From positions 1 to 64,000 of the forward strand of contig JADHTB010000001.1 of the NCBI GenBank assembly GCA_016776605.1: a stretch of 64,000 nucleotides of DNA. The letters run 5' to 3'. This document shows positions 53,392-62,064 of the stretch, in pieces (the first letter of the stretch is position 1; each line of letters starts with the position of its first letter). The position numbers and the translations under genes are program-made. This DNA is from Alphaproteobacteria bacterium. GTDB lineage: Bacteria > Pseudomonadota > Alphaproteobacteria > GCA-2731375. The notes beneath the pieces are model-generated. The model saw only the letters and a program-made list of their open reading frames with translations. It was not told the origin of the DNA and did no database searches.

Positions 53392-53574
53392 TTACTTCAG
53401 GTATGGCAACAAGGTAATGCCCAGGGCCGCCCCAATGATGATGGCGGCAAAGATGATCTGGCCCCGTTTCGTGGTCCAGCTTTTTGGCACGCCAAACAGC
53501 CGCGCAACCCTGACCGCACCCAACCACCAAACCACGCCGCCGACCACGATCAACAGTAAGAGCAGGAATTTCAT
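53392..53574 (-). CDS. Small two-helix membrane protein
   Basis: A 60-residue protein with helices at about 2-20 and 40-57 joined by a basic loop (RVARLFGVPKSWTTKRGQ). No known family recognised. It follows the alpha/beta hydrolase gene on the same strand with a 39-base gap. The hydrophobic pattern and basic loop make a random frame unlikely, but no homologue was checked. Confidence 0.6.
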   Translation of the reverse strand: MKFLLLLLIVVGGVVWWLGAVRVARLFGVPKSWTTKRGQIIFAAIIIGAALGITLLPYLK

Positions 53575-53613
53575 GGTTGGCGCGGCGATCGAACCACGGC
53601 CGTTTATAAGCGG

Positions 53614-54264
53614 CTAGGCCGCGTCTTCCTTCAAGTTGGCATCCAGATAACTGGCGACCTCTTTGTTCACCCGGTCCATCTTGCCCTGAAAGAAATGGGT
53701 TGCGCCGGGGATTTTGCGGTAATCGATGGCAATTCCCCGCTGGGCCTGCAGCCGTTCGGCCAGGGCCGCCGCGGCCGCCTCGGGCACGGTTTCATCGCGG
53801 CTGCCGTGAATGATCAAGCCGGATGCGGGACAAGGTGCGAGAAAGGTGAAATCAAAATTGTTGGCGGGTGGGGCGATGGAGATAAAGCCCGAAATCTCCG
53901 GCCGGCGCATCAGCAGTTGCATGGAAATCCAGGCGCCAAAGGAGTAGCCGCCGATCCAGCAAACCGTGGCGTTGGGGTGAATGCTCTGCAGCCAGTCGAG
54001 GGCCGAAGCGGCATCGGATAATTCGCCGATACCATTGTCATAGACGCCTTGGCTGCGCCCAACCCCGCGAAAATTGAAACGCAGAACGGAAAATTCCCGC
54101 TCCACAAATGACTGATACAGGTTGTAAACAAGCTTGTTGTTCATGGTGCCGCCAAAACGGGGATGGGGATGCAACACCATGGCAATCGGCGCATTCGACA
54201 GCTTGCTTTCGTAAAAACGTCCTTCCAGCCGACCGGCGGGTCCGTTAAAGATAACTTCGGGCAT
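53614..54264 (-). CDS. Alpha/beta hydrolase (dienelactone hydrolase/YpfH-like)
   Basis: About 216 residues from ATG 54264 (AGGAG upstream). It has VLHPHPRFGGTMNNKLVYNL near residues 29-48, FNFRGVGRSQG, and the nucleophile elbow GGYSFGAWIS with Ser. The acid (HGSRDETVP) and His (GATHFFQGK) are in order. This matches the conserved family of small cytoplasmic hydrolases often annotated as COG2945-like. Substrate unknown. A longer in-frame start at 54390 is less likely. Confidence 0.88.
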   Translation of the reverse strand: MPEVIFNGPAGRLEGRFYESKLSNAPIAMVLHPHPRFGGTMNNKLVYNLYQSFVEREFSVLRFNFRGVGRSQGVYDNGIGELSDAASALDWLQSIHPNATVCWIGGYSFGAWISMQLLMRRPEISGFISIAPPANNFDFTFLAPCPASGLIIHGSRDETVPEAAAAALAERLQAQRGIAIDYRKIPGATHFFQGKMDRVNKEVASYLDANLKEDAA

Positions 54265-54575
54265 TTCGTGGGTACTCCTTAATATCGATGCTGCGACCTG
54301 TGCGCCCCAGGGAGCTATCGACGCCGTCCATAGTGGCCATATAGTGCACTGGGGGCCATATCCGCAAGCCTTTGCAGTCTTATTTTGCATAATTCACGGA
54401 AATATCGCATCGATACGGCGCATCTTGAACATTTGCGCCAGTCTAACTAGGTTAGACTCCAGCCGAGGTCCGCCAGGCTGTGAAAACGCAGCAGGTTTGG
54501 CGGGCGATCCCTGGGCATGGTAAATGCCGTTGCCGCACGGAATTGTGGCGGCGCGATACAGTGCGGAGATGCATC
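54265..54575. other. 311-base divergent intergenic region upstream of cysE
   Basis: No gene is supported here. The right half carries the palindrome at 54440-54458. A frame opening at 54480 is continuous with cysE, but the ATG at 54576 is preferred as its start. The left part should hold the promoter for the hydrolase gene; no clear -10/-35 pair could be fixed. Confidence 0.6.
54440..54458. promoter_or_regulatory. Perfect palindrome upstream of cysE-iscS-fdx, candidate operator
   Basis: AGTCTAAC TAG GTTAGACT: eight-base arms with a three-base centre, all exact, about 118 bases before the cysE ATG. Its place in front of sulfur and Fe-S genes suggests an Rrf2-type (IscR/RirA/CymR-like) or iron/sulfur-responsive repressor site; this identity is inferred. 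No such regulator gene lies in the window. Confidence 0.5.
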
Positions 54576-55358
54576 ATGTTCAAGACATTAGGCGAGGACA
54601 TCGCGGCCTGCATGGCGCGCGACCCGGCGGCCCGTTCCAAGTTAGAAGTCATTCTGGCCTATCCAGGCTTTCACGCGGTGGTATTTTACCGCCTTGCAAA
54701 ATGGTTCTGGCAGCGGAAGTTCTTTCTGCTGGGCCGGGTGATTTCCCATATCGGACGCATGCTGACGGGGATTGAAATCCATCCCGGCGCGATCATCGGC
54801 AAGGGCTTTTTTATTGATCACGGATTAGGTGTCGTGATCGGTGAAACGGCGGAAATCGGCAACAATGTCACCTTGTATCATGACGTTACCCTGGGCGGGA
54901 TCGCACCATCCGTGGACTCCCATGCCCAGCGTCAGCAGAAACGCCACCCTACCTTGTGCGACGATGTCATTGTCGGTTCCGGGGCCCAGATCCTCGGCCC
55001 GATCACCATTGGCGCCGGCGCCAGGGTCGGGGCGAATTCGGTCGCCTTGCGCGATGTACCTCCAGGTGCCACGGTTGTCGGCATTCCGGCCAAGATCGCC
55101 CGTGGCCGCGCGCCCGATGGCGAGACCGCCGATGTTCGCTTCGCCGCCTATGGCACCGAGGCGGATATTCCCGATCCGGTGCAACGGGTAATCGATGCGC
55201 TTTTGGACAAGGTCCAGGGCCTGTCCATGCAGGTCGAGGAGTTAGAGCGCCGATTGAATGACCCTAAATGGGCATCGACGGATATACCCGGCCCCTATGA
55301 CGATACCAACAGCGATGATGACGCCGACGGTAGCGGCTGCACGGAAAGAAATAACTAG
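54576..55358 (+). CDS. cysE: Serine O-acetyltransferase
   Basis: A 260-residue left-handed beta-helix acetyltransferase making O-acetylserine for cysteine synthesis. It has [44 protein letters not shown] with the catalytic His/Asp pair, then hexapeptide turns ending GVPAKIA-like [14 protein letters not shown] lies seven bases before the ATG at 54576. The acidic tail ends in TERNN, not the C-terminal Ile that docks into CysK in classical CysE. First gene of the cysE-iscS-fdx operon. Confidence 0.92.
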   Translation: MFKTLGEDIAACMARDPAARSKLEVILAYPGFHAVVFYRLAKWFWQRKFFLLGRVISHIGRMLTGIEIHPGAIIGKGFFIDHGLGVVIGETAEIGNNVTLYHDVTLGGIAPSVDSHAQRQQKRHPTLCDDVIVGSGAQILGPITIGAGARVGANSVALRDVPPGATVVGIPAKIARGRAPDGETADVRFAAYGTEADIPDPVQRVIDALLDKVQGLSMQVEELERRLNDPKWASTDIPGPYDDTNSDDDADGSGCTERNN

Positions 55359-55367
55359 GACGATGCA

Positions 55368-56504
55368 ATGACGGCAGCCGACCCGATCTACCTGGACTAT
55401 AACGCCACCGCCCCGACCCGACCCGAAGTGATCGCTCTGGTTGGCGAAATTCTGGCCACGGTGGGCAACGCATCTTCCGTGCATCAGGCCGGCCGCAAGG
55501 CCCGCGCCCGGATCGATACGGCGCGCCAACAGGTCGCCGACCTGGTCGGGGCGCAAGCCGGAAATGTCATCTTTACCGGTGGCGGCACGGAGGCGGATAA
55601 TCTGGCGCTGCGCGGCTTTGGCCCCCGCCGTTTGATTGTCTCCGGCATCGAACATGGCGCCATACTGGCGCCCGCCCTGCTGCTTGACCCGGGCGCGGTG
55701 GTCGTAGGTGTGGATAATCAAGGCCGCCTGGATTTGGCCGCCCTGGAGGCGGCCCTGGCGGAAAGCGACCGCCCTGCCCTGGTCTCGCTAATGCTGGCCA
55801 ACAACGAAACCGGCGTCATTCAACCGGTGGCGGAGGCCGCAAAAATCGCCCATGCGCACGACGCCCTGATGCATTGCGATGCCATCCAGGGGGCGGGCAA
55901 GATCCCTATCGATATGGAGGCTTTAGGGGTTGATCTACTGTCCCTCTCGGCCCACAAAATTGGCGGCTTGCAAGGGGTTGGCGCCCTGATTCTGCGCGAG
56001 GACCGCATGGTTTTGGCGCAAATGGTCGGTGGCGGACAGGAAATGGGCCGCCGTTCCGGCACCGAAAATGTCGCCGGCATTGCAGCTTTTGGCGAGGCAG
56101 CCCGCTTGGCGGCCAACGAATTGAAGCAGTTTGCCGAACTGGCCAAACTACGCGACAACATGGAAGCTCGTCTGGCCGAAATTGCCCCGGCCCGCAAGGT
56201 AATCGGCGGCGGTGCCGCGCGCGTGCCCAACACGTCCTGCGTGACCATGCCCGGTGTCCGCTCCGACACCCAGGTCATGGCCCTGGATCTGTCCGGTATC
56301 GCGGTCAGCGCCGGCTCCGCCTGTTCCTCGGGCAAGGTTGCCGCCAGCCATGTGCTGGACGCCATGGGTATGGAACTGGACGAAGCCATGACTGCGATCC
56401 GGATCAGCCTGGGCCGCGACACCACGCCGGCGGAAATTGAGCGTTTTTTGACCGCATGGGCCGAAATATACCGCCGCAACAGTGCGCACGCCAATGCGGC
56501 CTGA
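55368..56504 (+). CDS. iscS: Cysteine desulfurase (IscS/NifS family)
   Basis: A 378-residue PLP enzyme that removes sulfur from cysteine for Fe-S clusters and thiolation. It has IYLDYNATAPTRPEV at the start, the PLP Lys in LLSLSAHKIGG, and the persulfide Cys in SAGSACSSGKVAASHVL. It follows cysE by nine bases and precedes the ferredoxin by six. The cysteine supply, desulfurase and ferredoxin are thus made together. IscU is not in the cluster. Confidence 0.93.
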   Translation: MTAADPIYLDYNATAPTRPEVIALVGEILATVGNASSVHQAGRKARARIDTARQQVADLVGAQAGNVIFTGGGTEADNLALRGFGPRRLIVSGIEHGAILAPALLLDPGAVVVGVDNQGRLDLAALEAALAESDRPALVSLMLANNETGVIQPVAEAAKIAHAHDALMHCDAIQGAGKIPIDMEALGVDLLSLSAHKIGGLQGVGALILREDRMVLAQMVGGGQEMGRRSGTENVAGIAAFGEAARLAANELKQFAELAKLRDNMEARLAEIAPARKVIGGGAARVPNTSCVTMPGVRSDTQVMALDLSGIAVSAGSACSSGKVAASHVLDAMGMELDEAMTAIRISLGRDTTPAEIERFLTAWAEIYRRNSAHANAA

Positions 56505-56510
56505 ACGCCG

Positions 56511-56855
56511 ATGAGCGCGGCGTCGCCGCATATTATTTTCGTCAGCCCCGATGGCTCCCAGCGATGGGAGGTCGAGGCGCCGCTTGGCGTCTCGGTGATG
56601 GAGATCGCCATCAGCAATAACATCGACATGGAAGGCGCCTGCGAAGGCAACATGGCGTGCTCTACCTGCCATGTCATCGTTGATCCGGATTGGAGCGGCA
56701 AACTCCCCCTCCCGCAAGAGGAAGAGGAAGACATGCTGGATCTGGTCTACGACCTGAAACGCACCTCGCGCCTGGGCTGCCAGATCATCATGACGGCCGC
56801 GCTGGATGGCCTGATCGTGCACCTGCCGACGCAAAGCCGTAATCTATTGGCTTAA
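56511..56855 (+). CDS. fdx: Adrenodoxin-type [2Fe-2S] ferredoxin
   Basis: A 114-residue ferredoxin with cluster ligands Cys44, Cys50, Cys53 and Cys90 (CEGNMACSTC ... LGCQ). The GxDMEGACEG run is typical of Isc ferredoxins, which reduce the scaffold or desulfurase during Fe-S assembly. The LPLPQEEEEDMLDL loop supplies the acidic partner surface. Last gene of the operon. Confidence 0.92.
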   Translation: MSAASPHIIFVSPDGSQRWEVEAPLGVSVMEIAISNNIDMEGACEGNMACSTCHVIVDPDWSGKLPLPQEEEEDMLDLVYDLKRTSRLGCQIIMTAALDGLIVHLPTQSRNLLA

Positions 56856-56879
56856 TTCGGACTGATTATACAGGGCGAA

Positions 56880-57284
56880 TTAAACGGGGCGAAATTTCGG
56901 CAAGGTCACGGTCTCTGTTACCGGATCGAAGGTAACTTGCACCGCCATATCGGCCGCCACCGCATCCGGATCGCAATCGATGATGTTGGAGGCGATGCGG
57001 ACCCCCTCCGCCAAATCGATCAAAGCCACCACATAGGGTACATCGCCGCCGTAGACATCGCCCGGCACCGGATGGCGCACCACGATCCAGCTATAGACCG
57101 TGCCGCGGCCACTAACCGCCTGCCAGCTGCTGTCCACACTGTGGCAATGGGGGCAAAAGCGTTCCGGGGGGAGGCGCTTGGCCTCGCAGGCCGTGCAACA
57201 TTGCACCAGCAGGCGGCCCTCGCGGCAGCCAGTCCAGAACGGCTCCGTATCGGCATCGGGTACAGGCAGGGGTTTGTTATACAT
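56880..57284 (-). CDS. DUF35 Zn-ribbon/OB-fold acyl-CoA-associated protein
   Basis: A 134-residue DUF35 protein. The N-terminal rubredoxin-like zinc ribbon is VQCCTACEAKRLPPERFCPHC (two CxxC pairs). The OB-fold follows with GRGTVYSWIVVRHP and PYVVALIDLAEGVRI. DUF35 proteins pair with a thiolase-like partner to make a hetero-oligomer, as in the Ltp2/ChsH2 aldolase of steroid side-chain breakdown. The partner gene lies directly upstream. Confidence 0.92.
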   Translation of the reverse strand: MYNKPLPVPDADTEPFWTGCREGRLLVQCCTACEAKRLPPERFCPHCHSVDSSWQAVSGRGTVYSWIVVRHPVPGDVYGGDVPYVVALIDLAEGVRIASNIIDCDPDAVAADMAVQVTFDPVTETVTLPKFRPV

Positions 57285-57298
57285 CTCGTCCCTCCGCC

Positions 57299-58456
57299 TC
57301 AGCGCCGCAGAACCAGGGCCGAGCCACAGGTCATGGCGCCGGCGGTGGTGAGGGCGATTTCGGCATCCGGGATCTGCCGTGGCCCGGCATCGCCGCGCAA
57401 CTGATCCACCGCTTCCACTACATGGTTGAGGCCATGGATATAGGCCTCGGACAACAGACCGCCATGGGTGTTCAGGGGTAATGCGCCATCACGGGCGATG
57501 CGTCCGCCTTGGACGAAATCCGGCCCTTCGCCAGGTTGGCAAAACCCCAGGCCTTCCAATTGCGCCACCACGCTATAGGTGAAGCAGTCGTAAATTTCCG
57601 CCACATCCACATCCTCGGGCCCCACCCCGGCGCCGGCCCACAGGTCAGCGGCGATATAGGCGGCATAATTTTCCGAATGATCGGCCCAGCGTAGACAATC
57701 GAACAGATCGTCGCCCTGATTGGCGCCGCCGCCATAGGCCCCGCCCATGACATAGACCGGTTTGTGGCGCAGATCCTTGGCCCGTTCGGCGGAGGTCACC
57801 AGTACCGCACAGGCGCCATCGCTTTCCAGGCAGATATCCAGCATGCGGAAGGGATCGACGATGGGCCGCGCGGCGCGGTAGTCGTCCAGGGTAATGGGTT
57901 CACGCTGCATGGCCCGGGGGTTCAGGGCGGCGTTATCGCGAAAGGTCACGGCGATGGTGCCCAGTTGGTCCGTCGTGGTGCCGTATTTGATCATATGACG
58001 GCGGCACCACATGGCCATGGCCTGGGGATAGGTGATCCAGCCGAATGGTGCGGTGAATTGCGTGATGCCATGGGCCTGCATCTCGCGACCGCCGCCCAGG
58101 CGAAAGCCAGAGCGCCCATTCATGGCGCGATAACATAGGACATTCTTTGCCAGGCCGGCCTCGATCGCGGCGATGGCGGACAAAATGACCAGATTGGCGG
58201 CATTTCCGCCCCCCGCGATATCGACCGCGTATCGCACCGCCGGAACGCCCATGGCGGCGGCGACGGACGTGGCGGGGACGGAATCGTTGAGTTGAAAGCT
58301 GACCAGGCCGTCGATCTCTTCCGGCGCCAGGCCGGCATCATTGGCGGCGTTCAGGCAGGCCTCGGTCGCCAGGTTCAACACGGTGGTGCCGGAGTTCTTG
58401 GAATAATCCGTATAGCCGGTGCCGACGATGGCGTATTTATCTTTTAGTGCCCACAT
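57299..58456 (-). CDS. Thiolase-like lipid-transfer-protein-family enzyme (aldolase-type)
   Basis: A 385-residue thiolase-fold protein. Where true thiolases have the nucleophilic Cys, this reads DIAGGGNAANL, with Asn. The C-terminal GLLSEAYIHGLNHVVEA and GLGFCQPGEG segments fit the Ltp/SCP2-like group. Loss of the Cys together with a DUF35 partner 14 bases downstream suggests an acyl-CoA retro-aldolase or a non-thiolytic acyltransferase. Substrate unknown. Contrast the 1219 thiolase, which keeps its Cys. Confidence 0.87.
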   Translation of the reverse strand: MWALKDKYAIVGTGYTDYSKNSGTTVLNLATEACLNAANDAGLAPEEIDGLVSFQLNDSVPATSVAAAMGVPAVRYAVDIAGGGNAANLVILSAIAAIEAGLAKNVLCYRAMNGRSGFRLGGGREMQAHGITQFTAPFGWITYPQAMAMWCRRHMIKYGTTTDQLGTIAVTFRDNAALNPRAMQREPITLDDYRAARPIVDPFRMLDICLESDGACAVLVTSAERAKDLRHKPVYVMGGAYGGGANQGDDLFDCLRWADHSENYAAYIAADLWAGAGVGPEDVDVAEIYDCFTYSVVAQLEGLGFCQPGEGPDFVQGGRIARDGALPLNTHGGLLSEAYIHGLNHVVEAVDQLRGDAGPRQIPDAEIALTTAGAMTCGSALVLRR

Positions 58457-58477
58457 TTATTCCACGCTCCAAAATAT

Positions 58478-59293
58478 CTATTCGCCATAGACCGGCGGCC
58501 GTTTTTCCTTAAACGCCATCAGCCCTTCCCTGGCGTCGGGCTCTGTCGTGGCATAATTGTGCACGAATTCAAGCTCCAGCCGCAGGCCCGTCTGCAGATC
58601 CTCACGCAGCCCTTCGTTGACCAGATATTTCGCGCCTTTCAACCCGGCCGGGCTGTGGCGGGCCATGGCCTCACACAAGGTCATGGATTGCACGGCCAAT
58701 TCAGCATCGGCAAAGACACGATTGATCAAACCAAGGCGTTCGGCCGCCGCCGCATCCAACAACTCGCCGCTGAGCATGAGAAATTTCGCCCCCATGGCAC
58801 CAATCGCACGTGGCAGACGCTGCGAGCCGCCCGCGCCCGGCAACTGGCCAAAATTCAGATGCCCATCGCCAATTCGGGCACTGTCCCCCGCCACGGCCAC
58901 ATCGCAGGCCAACAACAGCTCCAACCCGCCCGCCACGCAGGCGCCATTCACAACCGCCATATAGATTTTGGCCGAGCGCTCCATCCGGTTCAGCAGATCA
59001 TGGAAGGCCTCCAGAAAATCCCTGAACGCCGCTGGTGATTGGTAAAGCGAGATATAGCCCGCGAGGTCACCGCCGGCGGAAAAGGCTTTTCCGGCCCCGG
59101 TCAGCCTAACAACACGTATTTCCGGGCGCGCCTCCACATCGCTGACCAGTTCCCGTAGATATGTGATCGTGGCGCTATCCAGGGGGTTCAACTTGTCCGG
59201 CCGGTTCAGGGTCATGGTCGCCACCGCCCCGGCGCAATCCAGGCGGACCAACGCGCCCTGATTAGTCTGGTCTTGTTGTTCCTGAGGCATCAT
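58478..59293 (-). CDS. Enoyl-CoA hydratase/isomerase family protein
   Basis: A 271-residue crotonase. FSAGGDLAGY for oxyanion binding and ACVAGGLELLLACD with the first Glu are present. The second catalytic position reads RIGDGHLNFGQLPG, without the usual Glu. It is upstream of the thiolase/DUF35 pair by 21 bases on the same strand, so likely part of one acyl-CoA pathway. Start is ATG at 59293 or the next codon. Confidence 0.9.
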   Translation of the reverse strand: MMPQEQQDQTNQGALVRLDCAGAVATMTLNRPDKLNPLDSATITYLRELVSDVEARPEIRVVRLTGAGKAFSAGGDLAGYISLYQSPAAFRDFLEAFHDLLNRMERSAKIYMAVVNGACVAGGLELLLACDVAVAGDSARIGDGHLNFGQLPGAGGSQRLPRAIGAMGAKFLMLSGELLDAAAAERLGLINRVFADAELAVQSMTLCEAMARHSPAGLKGAKYLVNEGLREDLQTGLRLELEFVHNYATTEPDAREGLMAFKEKRPPVYGE

Positions 59294-59431
59294 CGAACCT
59301 TACCTGAAATGTTGCCGCGAAGAAATCAGACCGCCGCAAAAAACCCGTGTGCGGCAGTTGCTTTTCACGATATCCTACGGCCTTCATGGCGCTATGAAAA
59401 AACAGCAATCCAGCAGCAGGGTAGAACTATC

Positions 59432-61063
59432 ATGACGGACAAACCATGGATCAAGCATTACGGACCTGGCGTGCCGCACGAGATCGACGCCGATGCTTAC
59501 ACGTCAACCTGGGCCATGTCACAGGAAGCTATTGCCAAATACGGCAACGCAACGGCATTCAGCAATTTTGGCGCTGATTTAAGTTTTAACGACATCGACC
59601 AGTTGTCGGAAAACCTGGCGGCCTATCTGCAAGGCGGCCTGGGCCTGAAAAAAGGCGACCGGGTAGCCATCATGTCGCCCAACATCATGGCCTTTCCCGT
59701 GACCATGTTCGCCAACATGCGGGCCGGTCTGGTGCAGGTCAACGTCAACCCCCTGTATACCCCGCGCGAATTAGAGCATCAGCTTAACGACGCGGACACG
59801 GATACCATTGTCATCTTCTCGGGCTCGACGCCCGTGCTGGCGGAAATTATCGCCAACACCAGGATCAAGAATGTCATCGTCGCCAATCTGGGCGATTGTG
59901 GCAACGGCGCACTGCCCAGCCCACCCACGGATGAACGCCTGTCCGGCGTCGTGAGCTTTATCGATGCCCTGGCGGCGGGCGAAAAACTTTCCTTCACCCC
60001 GGTCGATATTTCGGGCGAGGACCTGTTGTTCCTGCAATACACCGGCGGCACCACCGGTTTGTCCAAAGGCGCGGCGCTGACCCACCGCAATCTGGTGGCC
60101 AATATTCTGCAATTCACCCTGTCCCTGGGCGATGCCATTCGCGAACGCGAGGAAGTGGTGATCACCGCGCTGCCGCTGTATCACATCTTTGCCCTGATGG
60201 TGAATTGCCTATCCTATTTCACCAAGGGCGGGCGCAATGTTCTGATTACCAACCCCCGCGACATGCCGGGCTTCGTCAAGGAACTGTCCAATTGGAAGTT
60301 CTCGGTCATCACCGGGGTCAATACGCTGTTCAACGGTCTGCTGCATACGCCGGGATTTTCCGAACTTGATTTCTCCGCGCAGCATCTGGTGGGCGGCGGC
60401 GGCACCGCTATCCAGGAAGCAATCTCCAATAAATGGCGCGAGGTTACGGGCCTGCACATCACCGAGGGTTATGGTCTGTCGGAAACATCGCCCGTGGTGA
60501 CGTTTAATGTGGCGGGACAGGATGAATTTACCGCGACCATCGGCATCCCCCTACCCTCGACGGATGTGACCCTGCGGGGCGAAGATGGCGGCGAAGTGGC
60601 CACGGGCGAGCCCGGTGAACTGTGCGTCAAAGGCCCCCAGGTCATGCAGGGTTATTGGCGCAAACCGGAAGAGACCGCGGCCGTAACCACGGCGGATGGT
60701 TATTTTTGCACCGGCGACATCGCCATCCTGACCGAGGAAGGCCGTTTCAAAATTGTCGACCGCAAGAAGGACATGATCCTGGTATCGGGCTTCAACGTCT
60801 ATCCCAACGAAGTGGAGGCGGTGGTGGCCAATATGGACGGGGTGTTGGAAGCCGCCTGTATCGGCGTACCCGACGAGCGTACGGACGAAGCGGTAAAATT
60901 GTTCGTCGTGAAAATGCCCGATGCAAATGTTACCGCCGAGGAAATCATCGCCTATTGCCGGGAAAACCTGGCCGCCTACAAAGTACCCCGGCAGATCAAC
61001 TTTATCGACGAACTGCCAAAGTCTCCGGTTGGTAAGATATTGCGCCGCGAATTGCGTGACTGA
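59432..61063 (+). CDS. fadD: Long-chain fatty acid-CoA ligase
   Basis: A 543-residue ANL-superfamily enzyme activating fatty acids to acyl-CoA through an acyl-AMP. P-loop-like YTGGTTGLSKGAALTH near 205-220, A5 motif ITEGYGLSETSPVV, A7 YFCTGDIA, A8 VDRKKDMILVSGFNVYPNEVE, and A10 Lys in SPVGKILRREL are all present. Start at 59432 (MTDKPW) suits FadD; longer starts would run into the divergent promoter. Supplies substrate for the crotonase and thiolase-like genes opposite. Confidence 0.93.
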   Translation: MTDKPWIKHYGPGVPHEIDADAYTSTWAMSQEAIAKYGNATAFSNFGADLSFNDIDQLSENLAAYLQGGLGLKKGDRVAIMSPNIMAFPVTMFANMRAGLVQVNVNPLYTPRELEHQLNDADTDTIVIFSGSTPVLAEIIANTRIKNVIVANLGDCGNGALPSPPTDERLSGVVSFIDALAAGEKLSFTPVDISGEDLLFLQYTGGTTGLSKGAALTHRNLVANILQFTLSLGDAIREREEVVITALPLYHIFALMVNCLSYFTKGGRNVLITNPRDMPGFVKELSNWKFSVITGVNTLFNGLLHTPGFSELDFSAQHLVGGGGTAIQEAISNKWREVTGLHITEGYGLSETSPVVTFNVAGQDEFTATIGIPLPSTDVTLRGEDGGEVATGEPGELCVKGPQVMQGYWRKPEETAAVTTADGYFCTGDIAILTEEGRFKIVDRKKDMILVSGFNVYPNEVEAVVANMDGVLEAACIGVPDERTDEAVKLFVVKMPDANVTAEEIIAYCRENLAAYKVPRQINFIDELPKSPVGKILRRELRD

Positions 61064-61092
61064 TACGCCGAAACGCGCCAGGCCGCTGCGCT

Positions 61093-61193
61093 AGAGCAAT
61101 TCCGAATTAATGAGAATCGCGAAGCGATTCTAAGTGATTGGAAAAATTGCTCTCATTCTAAAGATCAGAGCATTTTCAGAATGAAAATGCTCT
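61093..61193. repeat. Palindromic small dispersed repeat, copy B
   Basis: First dyad: AGAGCAATT (61093-61101) with AATTGCTCT (61145-61153), with GAATCGC/GCGATTC inside. Second, perfect hairpin: AGAGCATTTTCA (61167-61178) with TGAAAATGCTCT (61182-61193). Almost the same as 37966-38066. It fills the gap between convergent fadD and the pentapeptide gene and could act as a two-way terminator. Confidence 0.85.
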
Positions 61194-61198
61194 GGCGT

Positions 61199-61927
61199 TT
61201 ATCGAGGGTCCGTCTCTGTATCGCCGGCTATCGTCGCGGCGGTGCCAAAAAGGCGGCTCAGAAACGCGGCGACATCTAGACCGGGGCCACTCTTCCCCGC
61301 CGGTGTTGCCATGGCCGAAGGCGGAGACGCCGCAGGCTTAGGTGGCGGGGCTATGGCTGCCGCCGCCGTCTTTTTGCTGCCGCCGCTTTGGTCCTCAATC
61401 TTCCACCACTGACAATCGGGATTTTCAACCACCCCAGAGGGCATGGTTGTCCGGCACAGAATAGCGCCGCGCAAATTCGTATCCTGCATCGAGGCGTTGG
61501 TGAGATCGGCCCGGCTTAAATTTGCGCCGCGCAAATCGGCGCCCGCCAAATTGGCGCCGCGCAAAACCGCCCAGGCCAAGCTGGCGCCGCGCAAATCGGC
61601 CTGCTGCAAATTCGCGCCGCGCAGCAGCGCACCTTTCAGTTTCGCCCCGGCCAGATTGACCTTCTGCAAATTCACCTCGCGCATATCGGCGCGGCGCAAA
61701 TCAGCCGCCCGCATATCCAATTTGCGCAAATCCGCGCCCCTTAAATTGGCGCCGATCATTTTCACCACGCCGCCCGCCGCCGCTTGCAAAAGATGGCAGC
61801 CGGAGCATGACTTCATGGCTTTGAAGCGCTTTTGATCGGTCTGATCAATCTCGTCAAACGCCGCCCCGGCCGTGGAGATCAACACAACAAATACAACGGC
61901 AGCCATGGCGGAGAGAATACGATTCAT
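61199..61927 (-). CDS. Secreted pentapeptide-repeat protein with a CXXCH heme motif
   Basis: About 242 residues from ATG 61927. A signal peptide (about 1-23) leads to the mature start FDEIDQTDQKRF. A CSGCH motif follows at about residues 41-45. Then about 20 A(D/N)LRG-type pentapeptides form a right-handed quadrilateral beta-helix, capped by CRTTMPSGVVENPDC. The tail is Pro/Ala-rich. The CXXCH with a signal peptide points to covalent c-heme in the periplasm. Function unknown. Confidence 0.82.
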   Translation of the reverse strand: MNRILSAMAAVVFVVLISTAGAAFDEIDQTDQKRFKAMKSCSGCHLLQAAAGGVVKMIGANLRGADLRKLDMRAADLRRADMREVNLQKVNLAGAKLKGALLRGANLQQADLRGASLAWAVLRGANLAGADLRGANLSRADLTNASMQDTNLRGAILCRTTMPSGVVENPDCQWWKIEDQSGGSKKTAAAAIAPPPKPAASPPSAMATPAGKSGPGLDVAAFLSRLFGTAATIAGDTETDPR

Positions 61928-62064
61928 GGCACGCAATGTAGCACGGCAAAGCCCGGCATCACGCGGCTGGATATATTTGCCGCATCAGGGCGCGCCGTGC
62001 CTGGAAATATATCTGCCCATGGATTAGCGCATATGGCATTCTTATCCATGGAGAATATTCGCGC

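Noticed and set aside
61440-61760. GC-rich short DNA repeat (gcgccgcgcaaa-type) in the 61.4-61.8 kb region
   Set aside because: It is the codon-level reflection of the pentapeptide repeats, not a separate DNA repeat.
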